Origin: Planctomycetota bacterium
GTDB taxonomy: Bacteria; Planctomycetota; Planctomycetia; Pirellulales; Pirellulaceae
Assembly: GCA_016872725.1 (NCBI GenBank)
Contig: VGZC01000011.1
Span: forward strand, 1-64,000
DNA: 64,000 bases
Reading direction: 5' to 3'
Below the pieces are notes generated by a model. The model saw only the letters and a list, made by a program, of their open reading frames with translations, did not search any database and was not told the DNA's origin. The position numbers and the translations under genes were made by a program. Positions 1 to 8,878 of the stretch are shown here, one piece after another (position 1 is the stretch's first letter; every line of letters starts with the position of its first letter).

Positions 1-1
1 C

Positions 2-307
2 GATTTCCCGAAAAATGCTGGAGAAACAATTTCTCTCGCATCCGCCTCACGGCCTCAACTCGCGGAAAATTCGGCAGGCCATTTTGGCGTTGGACATGAT
101 CCGCCTGGCGGCGTGACTCCGACGCACTCCAGCGGATCGGCCGAACGATCCTCGCATGCGGCGACCGACAACGCCGAACGCGACTCCTCCGTACCGATGA
201 TATCGATTCGCCTAGAGTGCAGTGTCAAAATGCCCGGCCAGACGATCCGCAGACACCGCGAATTCCAGGTCGCAGCCCCCGGGCCGGCTCCGACCCAGCT
301 GGCGTAA
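2..307 (+). other. Left edge: open frame of uncertain status, no recognisable gene
   Basis: A reading frame is open from the window edge to a TAA at 305-307 (about 101 codons) and could be the C-terminal tail of a gene that starts outside the window. The translation is rich in Ser, Pro and Ala and matches no family I know. An antisense frame covers most of the same stretch, so openness proves little. GC is visibly lower than in the rest of the window. Nothing else is recognisable between 1 and 355. Confidence 0.2.
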
Positions 308-355
308 CCTATCCTTGTCTGAATTGTCTTGACGGAAATCACAGGGCGTTTGGCC

Positions 356-1015
356 ATGAAATTACTGACCCCTATCGGGGACTATTCACGAACCGGTTCG
401 CTGGCCTGGAAGCTCCGGCAGAGACGTTTCCAGCGGTTTGCCAACCTGGTGGCCCGCACTGGCAAGTCGAACGTACGGATTCTGGACATCGGCGGCACGC
501 AGCAGTTTTGGGAAGTGATGGGCTACGTCGGCTCGGGGCACGAGATCACGCTGGTCAACCTTTTCGAGCAGCAATCACGCCACGACAACATCACGACCGT
601 GGTCGGCAACGCCTGTCATCTCGAGCAGTACGACGACCGGAGCTTCGACATCGTCTTTTCCAATTCCGTGATCGAGCACGTCGGCACGTTTGACGATCAA
701 CGGCTGATGGCCAATGAAGTGCGGCGGTTAGCGCCTCGTTATTTCGTGCAAACGCCGAACTACTGTTTTCCGATCGAGCCGCACTTTTTGTTTCCCTGCT
801 TTCACTATCTGCCGGTGTCGACGCGGATCTGGCTCATCATGCACTTTCGGCTGGGGCACTATTCGCGCTACGACAACCGCGAAGAAGCCGCCATCGACGT
901 GGCTGAGATTCGCCTGCTCACCAAGCGCGAATTCAGCAGCCTGTTCCCCGAAGCGAAGATTGTGCCCGAGCGGGTCTTGGGCCTGAGCAAGAGCTACATG
1001 GCGATCAAGGATTGA
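356..1015 (+). CDS. Class I SAM-dependent methyltransferase
   Basis: A 219-aa protein with the Rossmann pattern of class I methyltransferases. The glycine motif is ILDIGG near residue 40, preceded by helical sequence. An acidic strand-loop (DDRSFDIVFSNSVIEHV) around residue 95-110 matches motif II/post-II of the Methyltransf_11/25 group, where 'S.VIEHV' is typical. The substrate cannot be read from the sequence. The neighbouring glycosyltransferase and AsnB suggest a role in modifying a surface polysaccharide or other glycoconjugate, but this is only context. ATG 356 is preferred to an in-frame TTG at 329. Base composition is lower in GC than the genes that follow, which may mark a recent transfer or the edge of a variable locus. 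Confidence 0.75.
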   Translation: MKLLTPIGDYSRTGSLAWKLRQRRFQRFANLVARTGKSNVRILDIGGTQQFWEVMGYVGSGHEITLVNLFEQQSRHDNITTVVGNACHLEQYDDRSFDIVFSNSVIEHVGTFDDQRLMANEVRRLAPRYFVQTPNYCFPIEPHFLFPCFHYLPVSTRIWLIMHFRLGHYSRYDNREEAAIDVAEIRLLTKREFSSLFPEAKIVPERVLGLSKSYMAIKD

Positions 1016-1026
1016 TCGGCAGTAGG

Positions 1027-1044
1027 TCAGGGCTCGCCCTGACA
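1027..1044. terminator. Hairpin downstream of the methyltransferase, possible dispersed palindrome
   Basis: The stretch reads GTCAGGG-CTCG-CCCTGAC, a perfect 7-bp stem with a 4-nt loop, 11 bp after the methyltransferase stop. No clear T-tract follows, so it may be a REP-like palindrome or mRNA-stabilising hairpin rather than an intrinsic terminator. The flanking bases 'gtaggtcagg' resemble the 'gtagga' flank of the palindromic repeat at 60.7 kb. Confidence 0.45.
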
Positions 1045-1352
1045 ATCTGGGAGACTAATCACAAAGTCACGAAGTAACAGCTAACACGACCGCGAGAAAC
1101 CGCCGTTCGCCATTCGGCAAGCCGTCAAGCGGGTGACGCTTCGCCGCGAGCCAACCGGTGCCATACGTGGTGGCGGCGATCGACCGAGGTCCTGGACCTT
1201 GGATGACAGCATACTGTCACCTTGTGGCCACAAGCGCGCCAGGACACTTTTCCCTTCGCGCGGAAAGGGGCGGTTCGAGGGCCGAAGCCCGCGTCCAGGG
1301 CAAAGGCTCGATCCCTCCAAGATCCGCGCGGGGCCGAGCGTCGGGGCGCGGC
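1045..1352. other. Intergenic stretch without a gene
   Basis: About 300 bp between the convergent methyltransferase and asnB genes. Composition changes within it: about 1045-1080 is AT-richer, while the part next to asnB has the GC content of the rest of the window. I see no gene, RNA or mobile-element remnant. The frames that run through it into asnB are antisense shadows. Confidence 0.5.
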
Positions 1353-3278
1353 TCAGCTTGGGACGGCCCCTTGTTCCGCCCCGAGTCTCCACGCCTTCCA
1401 CATCAAGAGATCCCAGATGAGATGGCTCCAATCGGACGTTCCATCGCAATGTTCCCGCCATTTGCGCCGCACGGCGGCGGCGTCGAGCAGCCCTTCCGAC
1501 TCGAGCGCGCGCGGATCGAGGAGCGACTCGGCCCAATCGCGCAGCGGACCGCGCAGCCATTGGGAAAGGGGGATGCCGAAACCGGCCTTTCCGCGCTCGA
1601 ACATCGGACGGGGAACATACCGGGCGAGGACGCGCCGCAGCGCGATCTTGGTTTCCTCACCCTGCCGCTTCCATGCGAACGGCAGTCTCCACGCGAATTC
1701 GACAAGCCGATGGTCGAGCAGCGGGACGCGCGCTTCGAGCCCCACCGCCATGCTCGCTCGATCCACCTTGGTGAGCACATCATCCGGCAAATAGGTGATC
1801 GCGTCGATGAACATCATCGACTCGATCGCGTTCTCCGTCTCGGGCCACTGGGACGGCTGGTGGAATATCGTCGCGGGAAGGCGGCCATCCTTCATGACGC
1901 GCTGCGGCCTGCGCCAATGCGTGTGCAAGAGGACATACATTTCCTGGGGGCTGCCGGCTCGCAGCAGATCGCAAAGCGTCAACGCGCGTCGATACCACCG
2001 CGCGGACATGAAACGGCCGGGAAGGCGGGGCACGACGGCCTCGATCGCCGACCGCATCCACGCGGGCCAACTTCGGAATTGTCGATACGTCGATTCGATC
2101 CGCGCGTACCGGTCGTATCCCGCGAACAGTTCGTCGCCTCCGTCGCCCGACAGGCAGACCTTGACGTGTTCCCGCGTCAATCGGGAGACCAGGCAGGTCG
2201 GGATGGCCGACGAGTCGCCGAACGGCTCGTCGTACTGGTCGACGAGCGACGGGATCAGGTCGAGCGCGTCTTCGGGCCGTACGGTGAACTCGACATGCTC
2301 GGTCCCCAGATGATCGGCGACTTTCCGCGCGTGTTCGCCCTCGTTGACGGCGCTCTCTTGGAAACCGATGGTGAACGTGCGCACCGGACCGGTCGCGACC
2401 TGCCTCATCATCGCCACGACGGTCGACGAATCGACGCCGCCCGACAGGAACGCGCCGACGGGCACGTCGGAGACCATGTGAAGCCGCACGGAGTCGCGGA
2501 TCCGATCATGCAGTTCCTCCTCGGCGCGCTCGATCGGACCCGTGAACGGCGACTCGCGCCCCCGTTCGACCACGTCGCGCATCGTCCAATACGCGTCCGG
2601 TTCACCGACGCGCAGCCGGTCGTCGGCCGTCACGCGCAGCATGGTGCCCGGCGGGAGCTTATGAACGGAATCGTACGCCGTATGCGGCGAAGGGATGTAT
2701 CCATGCGCGAGGAAGAGTCCTTCGGCGCCGCGGTCCACCCGCGCCGCGAAGGCGGGGTGCGCTCGGATCGCCTTGATCTCGGATCCGAAGAGGAACGCGG
2801 ATCCGAACCTCGCGTGGAACAGCGGCTTGACGCCAAGTCGATCCCGGACAAGCGTCAGAGCGCGTTCGGCGCGGTCCCATACGGCGAAAGCGAACATGCC
2901 GACGAGCCGCTCAACGGACGTCGCGATCCCCCAATGATCGATTGCTTCGACGAGCACTTCGGTGTCGGACCGCCCGCGGAACGCGACGCGGCGGCTTTCC
3001 AGTCGAGCCCGGAGGTCGGCGTGGTTGTAGATTTCCCCATTGAACACGATGATCCATCGCCCGCTTCGGGAGATCATCGGTTGATGTCCGGTGGGCGAAA
3101 GATCGACGATCGACAGGCGGCGATGGCCGAGCGCGACGCGCGAGTCGGCATCGACCCAATGCCCGCGATCGTCGGGTCCGCGGTGATTGAGGGCCCTCGC
3201 CATACGCTCGATCCGCTCGCGCGACGGCTCGGCCGCGATCGAATCCCGCGCGTCCAGCCATCCGCAGATCCCACACAT
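1353..3278 (-). CDS. asnB: Asparagine synthetase (glutamine-hydrolysing)
   Basis: A 641-aa AsnB-family protein. The N-terminus is MCGICGW, so Cys2 is the expected glutaminase nucleophile after Met removal. RGPDD (33-37) and the FNGEIYN loop (79-85) complete the class II amidotransferase domain. The synthetase domain has the ATP-pyrophosphatase loop SGGVDSS at 279-285 and the later CLSGDGGDELFAGY motif. Both active sites appear intact. It lies 15 bp downstream of the GT4 glycosyltransferase on the same strand. In planctomycetes and proteobacteria such AsnB paralogues often sit in exopolysaccharide clusters (the XrtA/asparagine-synthetase type), so the acceptor need not be aspartate. The start follows from the need for Cys2. 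Confidence 0.93.
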   Translation of the reverse strand: MCGICGWLDARDSIAAEPSRERIERMARALNHRGPDDRGHWVDADSRVALGHRRLSIVDLSPTGHQPMISRSGRWIIVFNGEIYNHADLRARLESRRVAFRGRSDTEVLVEAIDHWGIATSVERLVGMFAFAVWDRAERALTLVRDRLGVKPLFHARFGSAFLFGSEIKAIRAHPAFAARVDRGAEGLFLAHGYIPSPHTAYDSVHKLPPGTMLRVTADDRLRVGEPDAYWTMRDVVERGRESPFTGPIERAEEELHDRIRDSVRLHMVSDVPVGAFLSGGVDSSTVVAMMRQVATGPVRTFTIGFQESAVNEGEHARKVADHLGTEHVEFTVRPEDALDLIPSLVDQYDEPFGDSSAIPTCLVSRLTREHVKVCLSGDGGDELFAGYDRYARIESTYRQFRSWPAWMRSAIEAVVPRLPGRFMSARWYRRALTLCDLLRAGSPQEMYVLLHTHWRRPQRVMKDGRLPATIFHQPSQWPETENAIESMMFIDAITYLPDDVLTKVDRASMAVGLEARVPLLDHRLVEFAWRLPFAWKRQGEETKIALRRVLARYVPRPMFERGKAGFGIPLSQWLRGPLRDWAESLLDPRALESEGLLDAAAVRRKWREHCDGTSDWSHLIWDLLMWKAWRLGAEQGAVPS

Positions 3279-3293
3279 CGTCGGGCTTCCCGT

Positions 3294-4475
3294 TCATGAG
3301 GTCCGGCAGGCGCGCCGAGTCGCCAGCGCTTCATCCAGGGCCGATTCCAATCGGACGAGCCCCTTGCGCGCCGAATAGGCTTCGACGGCGTGGCGTCGCG
3401 CGGCCCGCGCGACGCGACGTCGATCCGCATCGTCCTGCCGAGCCTGGCCGATCGCCCGCGCGAGATCCTCGGGCCGATCGGGCGCGACGAGTGTTCCGTA
3501 CGCGCCGTCGGCGAGGATCTCGCGCGGCCCGCTCGGACAATCGGTCGCCACGATCGGCGTGCCGCAGAGCATCGCCTCGACCAACGCGTTCGGCATTCCC
3601 TCATATCGGGAGGGAAGGCAGAACAGGTCCGCCGACCTCACCCATGGCAACGGGTTGGCTCGGCGACCGAGGAACGCGACAAACGGTTCGAGCCGATTCG
3701 CGGCGGCAAACGCGCGCAGGGTTCGTTCCGAAGGACCCTCGCCGATCAGCCAGAGGCGGATATCGGTCCGACCTTCGCCATGCACGAGCCGTCGGATCGC
3801 CTCGAGCAGGACGATGTGCCCCTTCTCTTCCTGCAGGCGGCCCACCGTCACGATCCGGAAATGTTCGGCGCGACGTTCCGGCGTCTCGGCGGCGGCGAGC
3901 GCATCGATGCGATCGACGTCGAAGAGGTTGGGACAGACGGCGATCCGTTCCGATGGAAGGCCGTAGAAGGAACCCAGTCCCCGCGCGACGCCGGTCGAGA
4001 CGGCGATCACGCGATCGGCGTCGCGGTAGGCGCGGCGCAGCAAGATCTTCTTGAATCGGCCGAAACGATGGTGGGCCGTCGCGAACTCCCCCGCCGGATC
4101 ACCGGCCGCAACGGAAACTCGCGCCGTGGCGCGAGGCCTTCCCGCCAGATAGGCCGTCAACGCCATCTGCGAGGTTCGATCGTAAAGGATGTCGATGTCC
4201 AGGTCGCGGACACACCGCGCGAGGGCTCGGCCCTGGGCCCATAGAATCCCGCCCGGAATGTGGAACGGCGAGGGTTCCATCGGAGCTTCCGCGAAGGCGA
4301 AAACGGGGACGTCCCCAGGTACTTCCGCCAACAACGGACCCGATCGATAGACCAAGAAGAGACTCGGCAGGAAACGCGACCGATCGAGACCCCGCACGAT
4401 CTCGATCACCTGCCGCTCGCTGCCGCCGGCTCCCAGGGAACCGAGCACGACGAGTAGTCGTTTCGGCTCGGGCAC
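3294..4475 (-). CDS. GT4-family glycosyltransferase
   Basis: A 393-aa retaining glycosyltransferase of the GT-B fold. The N-terminus (LLVVLGSLGAGGSERQV) is the typical glycine-rich acceptor-domain start 'GGxExx'. The C-terminal domain contains GRLQEEKGH at about 212-219 and the nucleotide-sugar signature PSRYEGMPNALVEA with E292 and E300. It probably adds a sugar to a lipid-linked or surface glycan on the cytoplasmic face. The GTG start at 4475 was chosen because longer in-frame extensions run into the small membrane-protein gene upstream and because the encoded N-terminus matches the family. The ribosome site is weak (GGAG at short distance). It lies between a small membrane protein gene and asnB in one orientation, so the three are probably co-transcribed. 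Confidence 0.87.
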   Translation of the reverse strand: MPEPKRLLVVLGSLGAGGSERQVIEIVRGLDRSRFLPSLFLVYRSGPLLAEVPGDVPVFAFAEAPMEPSPFHIPGGILWAQGRALARCVRDLDIDILYDRTSQMALTAYLAGRPRATARVSVAAGDPAGEFATAHHRFGRFKKILLRRAYRDADRVIAVSTGVARGLGSFYGLPSERIAVCPNLFDVDRIDALAAAETPERRAEHFRIVTVGRLQEEKGHIVLLEAIRRLVHGEGRTDIRLWLIGEGPSERTLRAFAAANRLEPFVAFLGRRANPLPWVRSADLFCLPSRYEGMPNALVEAMLCGTPIVATDCPSGPREILADGAYGTLVAPDRPEDLARAIGQARQDDADRRRVARAARRHAVEAYSARKGLVRLESALDEALATRRACRTS

Positions 4476-4590
4476 ACGCGCTCCGTTTCTTGGAATCTCG
4501 TTCCGTATCGGTTCCGTCGCCGCGCGGAATCCGGTCCCCGCGGCGCACGGCGGGCCCGTCCGGGCCCCGCCTCCCCTATCGTCACCCGTA

Positions 4591-4809
4591 TCATCGCGCC
4601 GCGCCGCCCGTGTGATCGGTCGGGGGCGGATTCGCTCCATCGGCGTCGTCCCGCTTGCGTCCCGCCCAGGCTTCGAGTTCATCGAGTTCCTTGGCGAGTT
4701 TCCGATCCTTGTAGACGGACACCAACGCGTCGACCAGCAACCAGGCGATGTATCCGGCGATCGCCACGCCGATGAAGAGGATCGTGAAATAGAAGAAAGT
4801 CCGTTTCAC
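4591..4809 (-). CDS. Small single-pass membrane protein, unknown function
   Basis: A 72-aa protein with one strong N-terminal transmembrane helix (about residues 3-27, FFYFTILFIGVAIAG...) followed by a charged, probably helical cytoplasmic tail rich in Lys, Glu and Asp. The GTG start overlaps the TGA stop of miaB (GTGA arrangement), which argues for translational coupling and a real gene. I do not recognise a family. An alternative TTG start six bases upstream would add two residues. Confidence 0.65.
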   Translation of the reverse strand: MKRTFFYFTILFIGVAIAGYIAWLLVDALVSVYKDRKLAKELDELEAWAGRKRDDADGANPPPTDHTGGAAR

Positions 4810-6254
4810 CCGCAACGTTCCTCATCGCCGCGCGAACGGCCCTGGAGCAAGGAATAGACCTGGGGAGTGGGATCGGGGATATCGAGGATTCCGAAAAGCG
4901 TGTGGGCGGACGCGTCGTAAATCGTGATCGGCAGGATCCGCCCGGCCTGCCGAGTTTCGCCGTCGAACACGACGATTCGGTCGCAGTGCGTCCGCCCGGT
5001 CATTTGGATATCGGGGCCTTCCTCGCCCTTCTTCCGCGCCGTCTTGCTGGGCCCCTCGACCAACACGTCGAACGTCCTGCCAAGCAACCGCACGTTGTCC
5101 TCTTCACTGATCGCGTTTTGGATTTCAAGCAATTCGTTGTTGCGCCGCTGTTTGATCCCGTCGGGCACATCGTCCGGGAACCGCTCGGCGGCTTTCGTGC
5201 CCGATCGCTCGCTGTACTTGAATATGAAGCTGTTCTTGAATCGGAACGCGCGCACGCACTCCTTCGTTCGCTCGAAATCGTCCTCCGTCTCGCCGCAAAA
5301 ACCCACGATGAAGTCGCTCGACACGGCGGCGTCGGGCAATGTGTCGCGAATCCGTTCCATCATCGACCGGTAATCGTCGACGGTATATCCGCGTTTCATG
5401 CGTTCGAGAACCGGGTCGGAGCCGCTTTGCAGGGGGACGTGGAGATAGGGGGAGACCTTGGGCAAATCGCGGACGGCTTCGAGCAGTTCGCGCGTCATGT
5501 CCTTGGGGAAACCGGTGACGAACTTGAGCCGCCGGATTCCGTCGATCGCATGGAGCCGTTCGAGCAGATGGGCGAGCCGAACGGTCGCCGGACCCGTGCC
5601 GTACCGGTAGCTGTTGACGGTTTGGCCGAGCAGGACGATTTCGAGGCACCCTTGATCGGCGAGCGTTCGCGCCTCGGCGACGATCGCGTCGGGGTGCCGC
5701 CCTTGCTCGGGCCCCCGAGTCATGGGCACGACGCAATAGGCGCAGAACTTGTCGCAACCGACTTGGATCCGCAGGTAGGCCTGGAACGGCGTCGGACGCA
5801 TCTCGGGATCGCGGAGCGGATCGAACGACTCATGGCTGCGCCGAACCGCCTCGACCGCCCCTTCGCGCCGACCCAGACTCACCGCGAGCTGGCGTCCCGC
5901 GCCGCGCCGCGCCTCCTCGATCAGTTCGGGAACGCGGTGAAGCTGTCCGGGTCCGACCACGAGATCGACGTAGGGAGCCCGATCAAAGACGCGTTGCTGG
6001 TCCTTTTGCGCCATGCAGCCGAGCACGCCGACGATCTTGTCGGGGAAGTCCTGCTTGGTGCGTTTCAGTTTCCCGAGCGCGCTATAGACCTTGTCCTCGG
6101 CATGCTGCCGAACGCTGCACGTATTGAACAGGATCGTGTCGGCCTGATCGGCCGCGCGCGCGAGTTCGTAGCCCTGGCGCTTGAGGCTCGCGACCACCAG
6201 TTCGCTGTCCAGAACGTTCATCTGGCAGCCGACCGTCTCGATGTACAGGCGCAT
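4806..6254 (-). CDS. miaB: tRNA-2-methylthio-N6-dimethylallyladenosine synthase
   Basis: A radical-SAM methylthiotransferase of 482 aa that adds a methylthio group to i6A37 of tRNAs reading UNN codons. Three N-terminal cysteines (C10, C46, C80) bind the auxiliary iron-sulfur cluster, and the radical SAM triad is C167-x3-C171-x2-C174. IETVGCQMN at the N-terminus and FIVGFCGETEDDF later are diagnostic. The C-terminal part (LLGRTFDVLVEG) is the TRAM RNA-binding domain. I place the start at an ATG just before RLYIETVGC (6254, with another ATG at 6257). The annotated-style longer start at 6284 has no ribosome site. Confidence 0.95.
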   Translation of the reverse strand: MRLYIETVGCQMNVLDSELVVASLKRQGYELARAADQADTILFNTCSVRQHAEDKVYSALGKLKRTKQDFPDKIVGVLGCMAQKDQQRVFDRAPYVDLVVGPGQLHRVPELIEEARRGAGRQLAVSLGRREGAVEAVRRSHESFDPLRDPEMRPTPFQAYLRIQVGCDKFCAYCVVPMTRGPEQGRHPDAIVAEARTLADQGCLEIVLLGQTVNSYRYGTGPATVRLAHLLERLHAIDGIRRLKFVTGFPKDMTRELLEAVRDLPKVSPYLHVPLQSGSDPVLERMKRGYTVDDYRSMMERIRDTLPDAAVSSDFIVGFCGETEDDFERTKECVRAFRFKNSFIFKYSERSGTKAAERFPDDVPDGIKQRRNNELLEIQNAISEEDNVRLLGRTFDVLVEGPSKTARKKGEEGPDIQMTGRTHCDRIVVFDGETRQAGRILPITIYDASAHTLFGILDIPDPTPQVYSLLQGRSRGDEERCG

Positions 6255-6347
6255 CATTCGCGTCGACTCGCGCGCGTGGCACATGGGGGACGAAACGCGT
6301 TCCGATCCGGATATCGGGCCGAAACGGGCTTGGAGGTCGCCGTTCGC

Positions 6348-6554
6348 TTAGGTTCGGCCCGCCGGTGGTTGTCCGCCGGACCCCGCGCGTGCCTGGCCAT
6401 TCACCGGAACTTCGACCGGGTTGGACCCGGCCGATCGTCGCAGGCCCCGGATCAGGGCCTCGCGCCGAGCGTTCATCATCCGCGTAAGGGTCACGACGGC
6501 GACGTAGACGAAAAGGGCTCCGAGCCCGATATCCCACCCGTTCCAGCGGTCCAT
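6348..6554 (-). CDS. Small membrane protein, unknown function
   Basis: A 68-aa protein with one transmembrane segment (about residues 8-24, IGLGALFVYVAVVTL) and a polar, Pro/Gly-rich tail. The start ATG at 6554 has an excellent Shine-Dalgarno sequence (GAGGAGG with 6-nt spacing), which is the main reason to accept it. The longer frame upstream has no such support. It is on the same strand as, and about 90 bp upstream of, miaB. No family recognised. Confidence 0.55.
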   Translation of the reverse strand: MDRWNGWDIGLGALFVYVAVVTLTRMMNARREALIRGLRRSAGSNPVEVPVNGQARAGSGGQPPAGRT

Positions 6555-6874
6555 GCCGGCCTCCTCGTCCATCTCGTGGAGTGGCCCATTTTCCAAAGCC
6601 CATCTTAGCCGCCTCCCGCGAAATGCCCAAGAGGCAATCCCGACCTTCGCCTTGGCCGGGGTGCGTCGACCCATTTGCCCGCGGAACCGTGTCCATCGAG
6701 GTCCGTTCCCGCGTGCGTCGCGTATTTCGCGACCGGGGACCGGTTTTCGGGCCCGACGCATGTTGCTCCCTCTTCCCGTCCGGGTCGGCCTGGGGTACGT
6801 TCGCGAGAAGGCTGTTCCTGGCACGGTTTCGCGGAGGGGCCTTCCGGCGTGCCGACGCGGATCGCGGAATGGAT

Positions 6875-6899
6875 GCCCTTGAATGGCGCCCTTGAATGG
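6875..6899. repeat. 12-bp direct repeat, two copies
   Basis: GCCCTTGAATGG occurs at 6875-6886 and again at 6888-6899 with a single base between. It lies immediately upstream of the nagB start and resembles other short tandem duplications in spacers of this window (8737, 18380, 58866). Confidence 0.8.
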
Positions 6900-6915
6900 G
6901 GGGAGACCGGCGCGC

Positions 6916-7740
6916 GTGCGTGTGATCATCGAGGAATCGGCGGAAGAGGTCGGCCGGCGCGCCGCGCGCATTCTGGCTCGCCAAGTACGCGAAAAACCCG
7001 ACTCGGTCCTCGGCCTCGCCACCGGCCACACGCCGCTCGGCGTCTACCGCGAGTTGATCCGCATGCACACCGAGGAAGGTCTCGATTTCTCGCAGATCAC
7101 GACATTCAATCTTGACGAATACGTGGGCCTGGAACCGACGCATCCGCAGAGCTACCGGTTCTTCATGCAGCGGCACCTGTTCGAGCATCTCAACGCGCAT
7201 CCCAGCCGCATCCACGTCCCCGACGGCCGAGCCCTCGATTTCGCGTCGTTCTGCCGCCGCTATGAAGAGCGGATTCGTATGGCGGGAGGGATCGATATCC
7301 AGTTGCTGGGCATCGGACGGGACGGGCACATGGCGTTCAACGAGCCGGGTTCGTCGCTCGGCAGCCGTACGCGGCTCAAGACGCTCGCGAGCGAGACGAT
7401 CCGCGACAACGCCCGGTATTTTGGGACCGAGGACCGAGTCCCGCGGCTTGCCGTGACGATGGGAGTCGGAACGATCCTCGAAGCCCGTCAGTGTCTGCTC
7501 TTGGCGAACGGCCCGCACAAGGCCGAGGCGATCCAGCGTACGATCGAGGGTCCGGTGACGTCCCAGGTCACGGCGTCGGCCCTCCAGTTGCATCGCGACG
7601 TCATCATCATTCTGGACGAGGAGGCGGCAAGCCGGCTCGAACGCGTCGCGTATTATCGGGATGTCGAACGGGCCCAGTCACTCTTGGAATCGGGCGGTTT
7701 GCGGGCGCTCGGCATCGGGCCCGGTACGGGGAATGGATAG
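6916..7740 (+). CDS. nagB: Glucosamine-6-phosphate deaminase
   Basis: A 274-aa NagB-family enzyme converting glucosamine-6-phosphate to fructose-6-phosphate and ammonia. It has the phosphate loop GLATGHTPLGVY, the FNLDEYVGL motif (D67-E68) and the catalytic segment GIGRDGHMAFNEP with D136, H138 and E143. These have the same spacing as the E. coli catalytic residues D141, H143 and E148. The GTG start at 6916 has GGGAG ten bases upstream; an ATG at 6883 would add 11 residues. The stop is 3 bp before the rhomboid ATG, so the two are an operon. The role is probably recycling or catabolism of amino sugars. Confidence 0.93.
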   Translation: MRVIIEESAEEVGRRAARILARQVREKPDSVLGLATGHTPLGVYRELIRMHTEEGLDFSQITTFNLDEYVGLEPTHPQSYRFFMQRHLFEHLNAHPSRIHVPDGRALDFASFCRRYEERIRMAGGIDIQLLGIGRDGHMAFNEPGSSLGSRTRLKTLASETIRDNARYFGTEDRVPRLAVTMGVGTILEARQCLLLANGPHKAEAIQRTIEGPVTSQVTASALQLHRDVIIILDEEAASRLERVAYYRDVERAQSLLESGGLRALGIGPGTGNG

Positions 7741-7743
7741 CGG

Positions 7744-8676
7744 ATGAGGCAAATCGGAACATTGGCGACGGACGTACTCGCGAATCGGTTCACGTCGCAT
7801 CTGGCGACGCTGGGGATCGACGCGATCGCCGAACAGGACGGGGACGCGTGGACGATCTGGGTTCGCGAGGAGGACCAGCGCGGACCGTCGACCGCCGCGT
7901 TGCTCGAATTCCAATCGAATCCGAACGACGCCCGATATCAGGGCGCGGAGAAGGCGGCCGAGTCGCTCCGCCGCGAGCGGTCGCGGCGCGCCGAATCGGC
8001 TCATCGGGCGATCATCGACATCCGCGGCCGATGGAGGGCGGGATCCCGCGCGGGCCGGCGTCGGCCGCCCGTCACCATGGCGCTCGTCTTCCTCACCGGA
8101 CTCGTGACGCTCGGCGGCTGGTTCGGCAAACTCCCGCCCAAGTCGGTCGGAGGAGCCCTTTATCGGGAACTCCATTTCACCGACCGTTCGACCGTCATCC
8201 CCGGTTCGCGCGTCGATTCGTTCATGTCGATTCGGGCGGGCGAGGCGTGGAGGTTGATCACGCCGATCTTCCTGCACTTCGACGCGCAGCACCTGATCTT
8301 CAACATGATCATGTTCTATTATCTGGCCGGCCAGATGGAACGGCTTCGCGGGCCCGTGCGATTGGGCGCATTGATCGCCGTCGTCGCCGTCGTTTCGAAC
8401 GTCGCGGAGGCGTCCGTCTCGATGCACGGATTCGGCGGCATGTCGGGCGTCGTTTACGGGCTGCTCGGATATGTATGGATGAAGTCGATCAATGAACCGG
8501 CGTCCGGATTCCATATCGACCAGCTCATGTTGATCCTGGCCATCGCTTGGTTTTTCCTCTGTTGGTTCGACGTGCTTGGCATGAATGTCGCGAACTACGC
8601 GCATGCCGGAGGGCTCGCGTCGGGCATCGCGATCGGCCTGTTGCCGAGCGGCCGGGTGGGACCGGCGCCGAGGTAG
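7744..8676 (+). CDS. GlpG-like rhomboid intramembrane serine protease
   Basis: A 310-aa membrane protease. Residues 1-90 resemble the cytosolic GlpG N-terminal domain (FTSHLATLGIDAIAEQDGDA, then a charged helix). The core has about six transmembrane helices with HxxxN (H183, N187) in TM2, the serine nucleophile S234 in GFGGMSGVVYG and the catalytic H287 in NYAHAGGLASG. All catalytic elements are present. Rhomboids cleave single-pass membrane proteins within the bilayer; the substrate here is unknown. It is co-transcribed with nagB (3-bp gap), which gives no obvious functional link. Confidence 0.92.
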   Translation: MRQIGTLATDVLANRFTSHLATLGIDAIAEQDGDAWTIWVREEDQRGPSTAALLEFQSNPNDARYQGAEKAAESLRRERSRRAESAHRAIIDIRGRWRAGSRAGRRRPPVTMALVFLTGLVTLGGWFGKLPPKSVGGALYRELHFTDRSTVIPGSRVDSFMSIRAGEAWRLITPIFLHFDAQHLIFNMIMFYYLAGQMERLRGPVRLGALIAVVAVVSNVAEASVSMHGFGGMSGVVYGLLGYVWMKSINEPASGFHIDQLMLILAIAWFFLCWFDVLGMNVANYAHAGGLASGIAIGLLPSGRVGPAPR

Positions 8677-8736
8677 TGCCGCCCGCACGAACGGACCTTG
8701 CGTGAAACGCGTGTTCGACGGCGGCCTGCCTTTCAC

Positions 8737-8767
8737 GTTTTTCGTGAACCCTGTTTTTCGTGAACCC
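8737..8767. repeat. 15-bp tandem direct repeat
   Basis: GTTTTTCGTGAACCC is present at 8737-8751 and 8753-8767 with one intervening base. It lies in the 200-bp spacer between the rhomboid gene and the 74-aa gene. Each copy with its left flank contains CACG-TTTTT-CGTG-like symmetry. Confidence 0.85.
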
Positions 8768-8798
8768 GGCCTTCTTGGTCCGGCTTGGCGCGGGGGAA

Positions 8799-8826
8799 TT
8801 CACGATCCGAGCCGATCCGGTATACT
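8799..8826 (+). promoter_or_regulatory. Probable sigma70-type promoter for the small gene and aroB
   Basis: TTCACG (8799-8804), 16-bp spacer, TATACT (8821-8826). The -10 matches consensus at 5 of 6 positions. It is about 50 bp upstream of the 74-aa gene. Assigned by eye. Confidence 0.45.
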
Positions 8827-8878
8827 GGTTGGCCATGGGGTGCGGCGGGGTGGATGCGAGTCAGATTCGAGGCGGCAC

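Noticed and set aside
1158-3299. A 713-codon open frame on the plus strand
   Set aside because: Antisense to asnB, whose active sites are all intact. The translation is Arg/His/Asp-rich without domain character.
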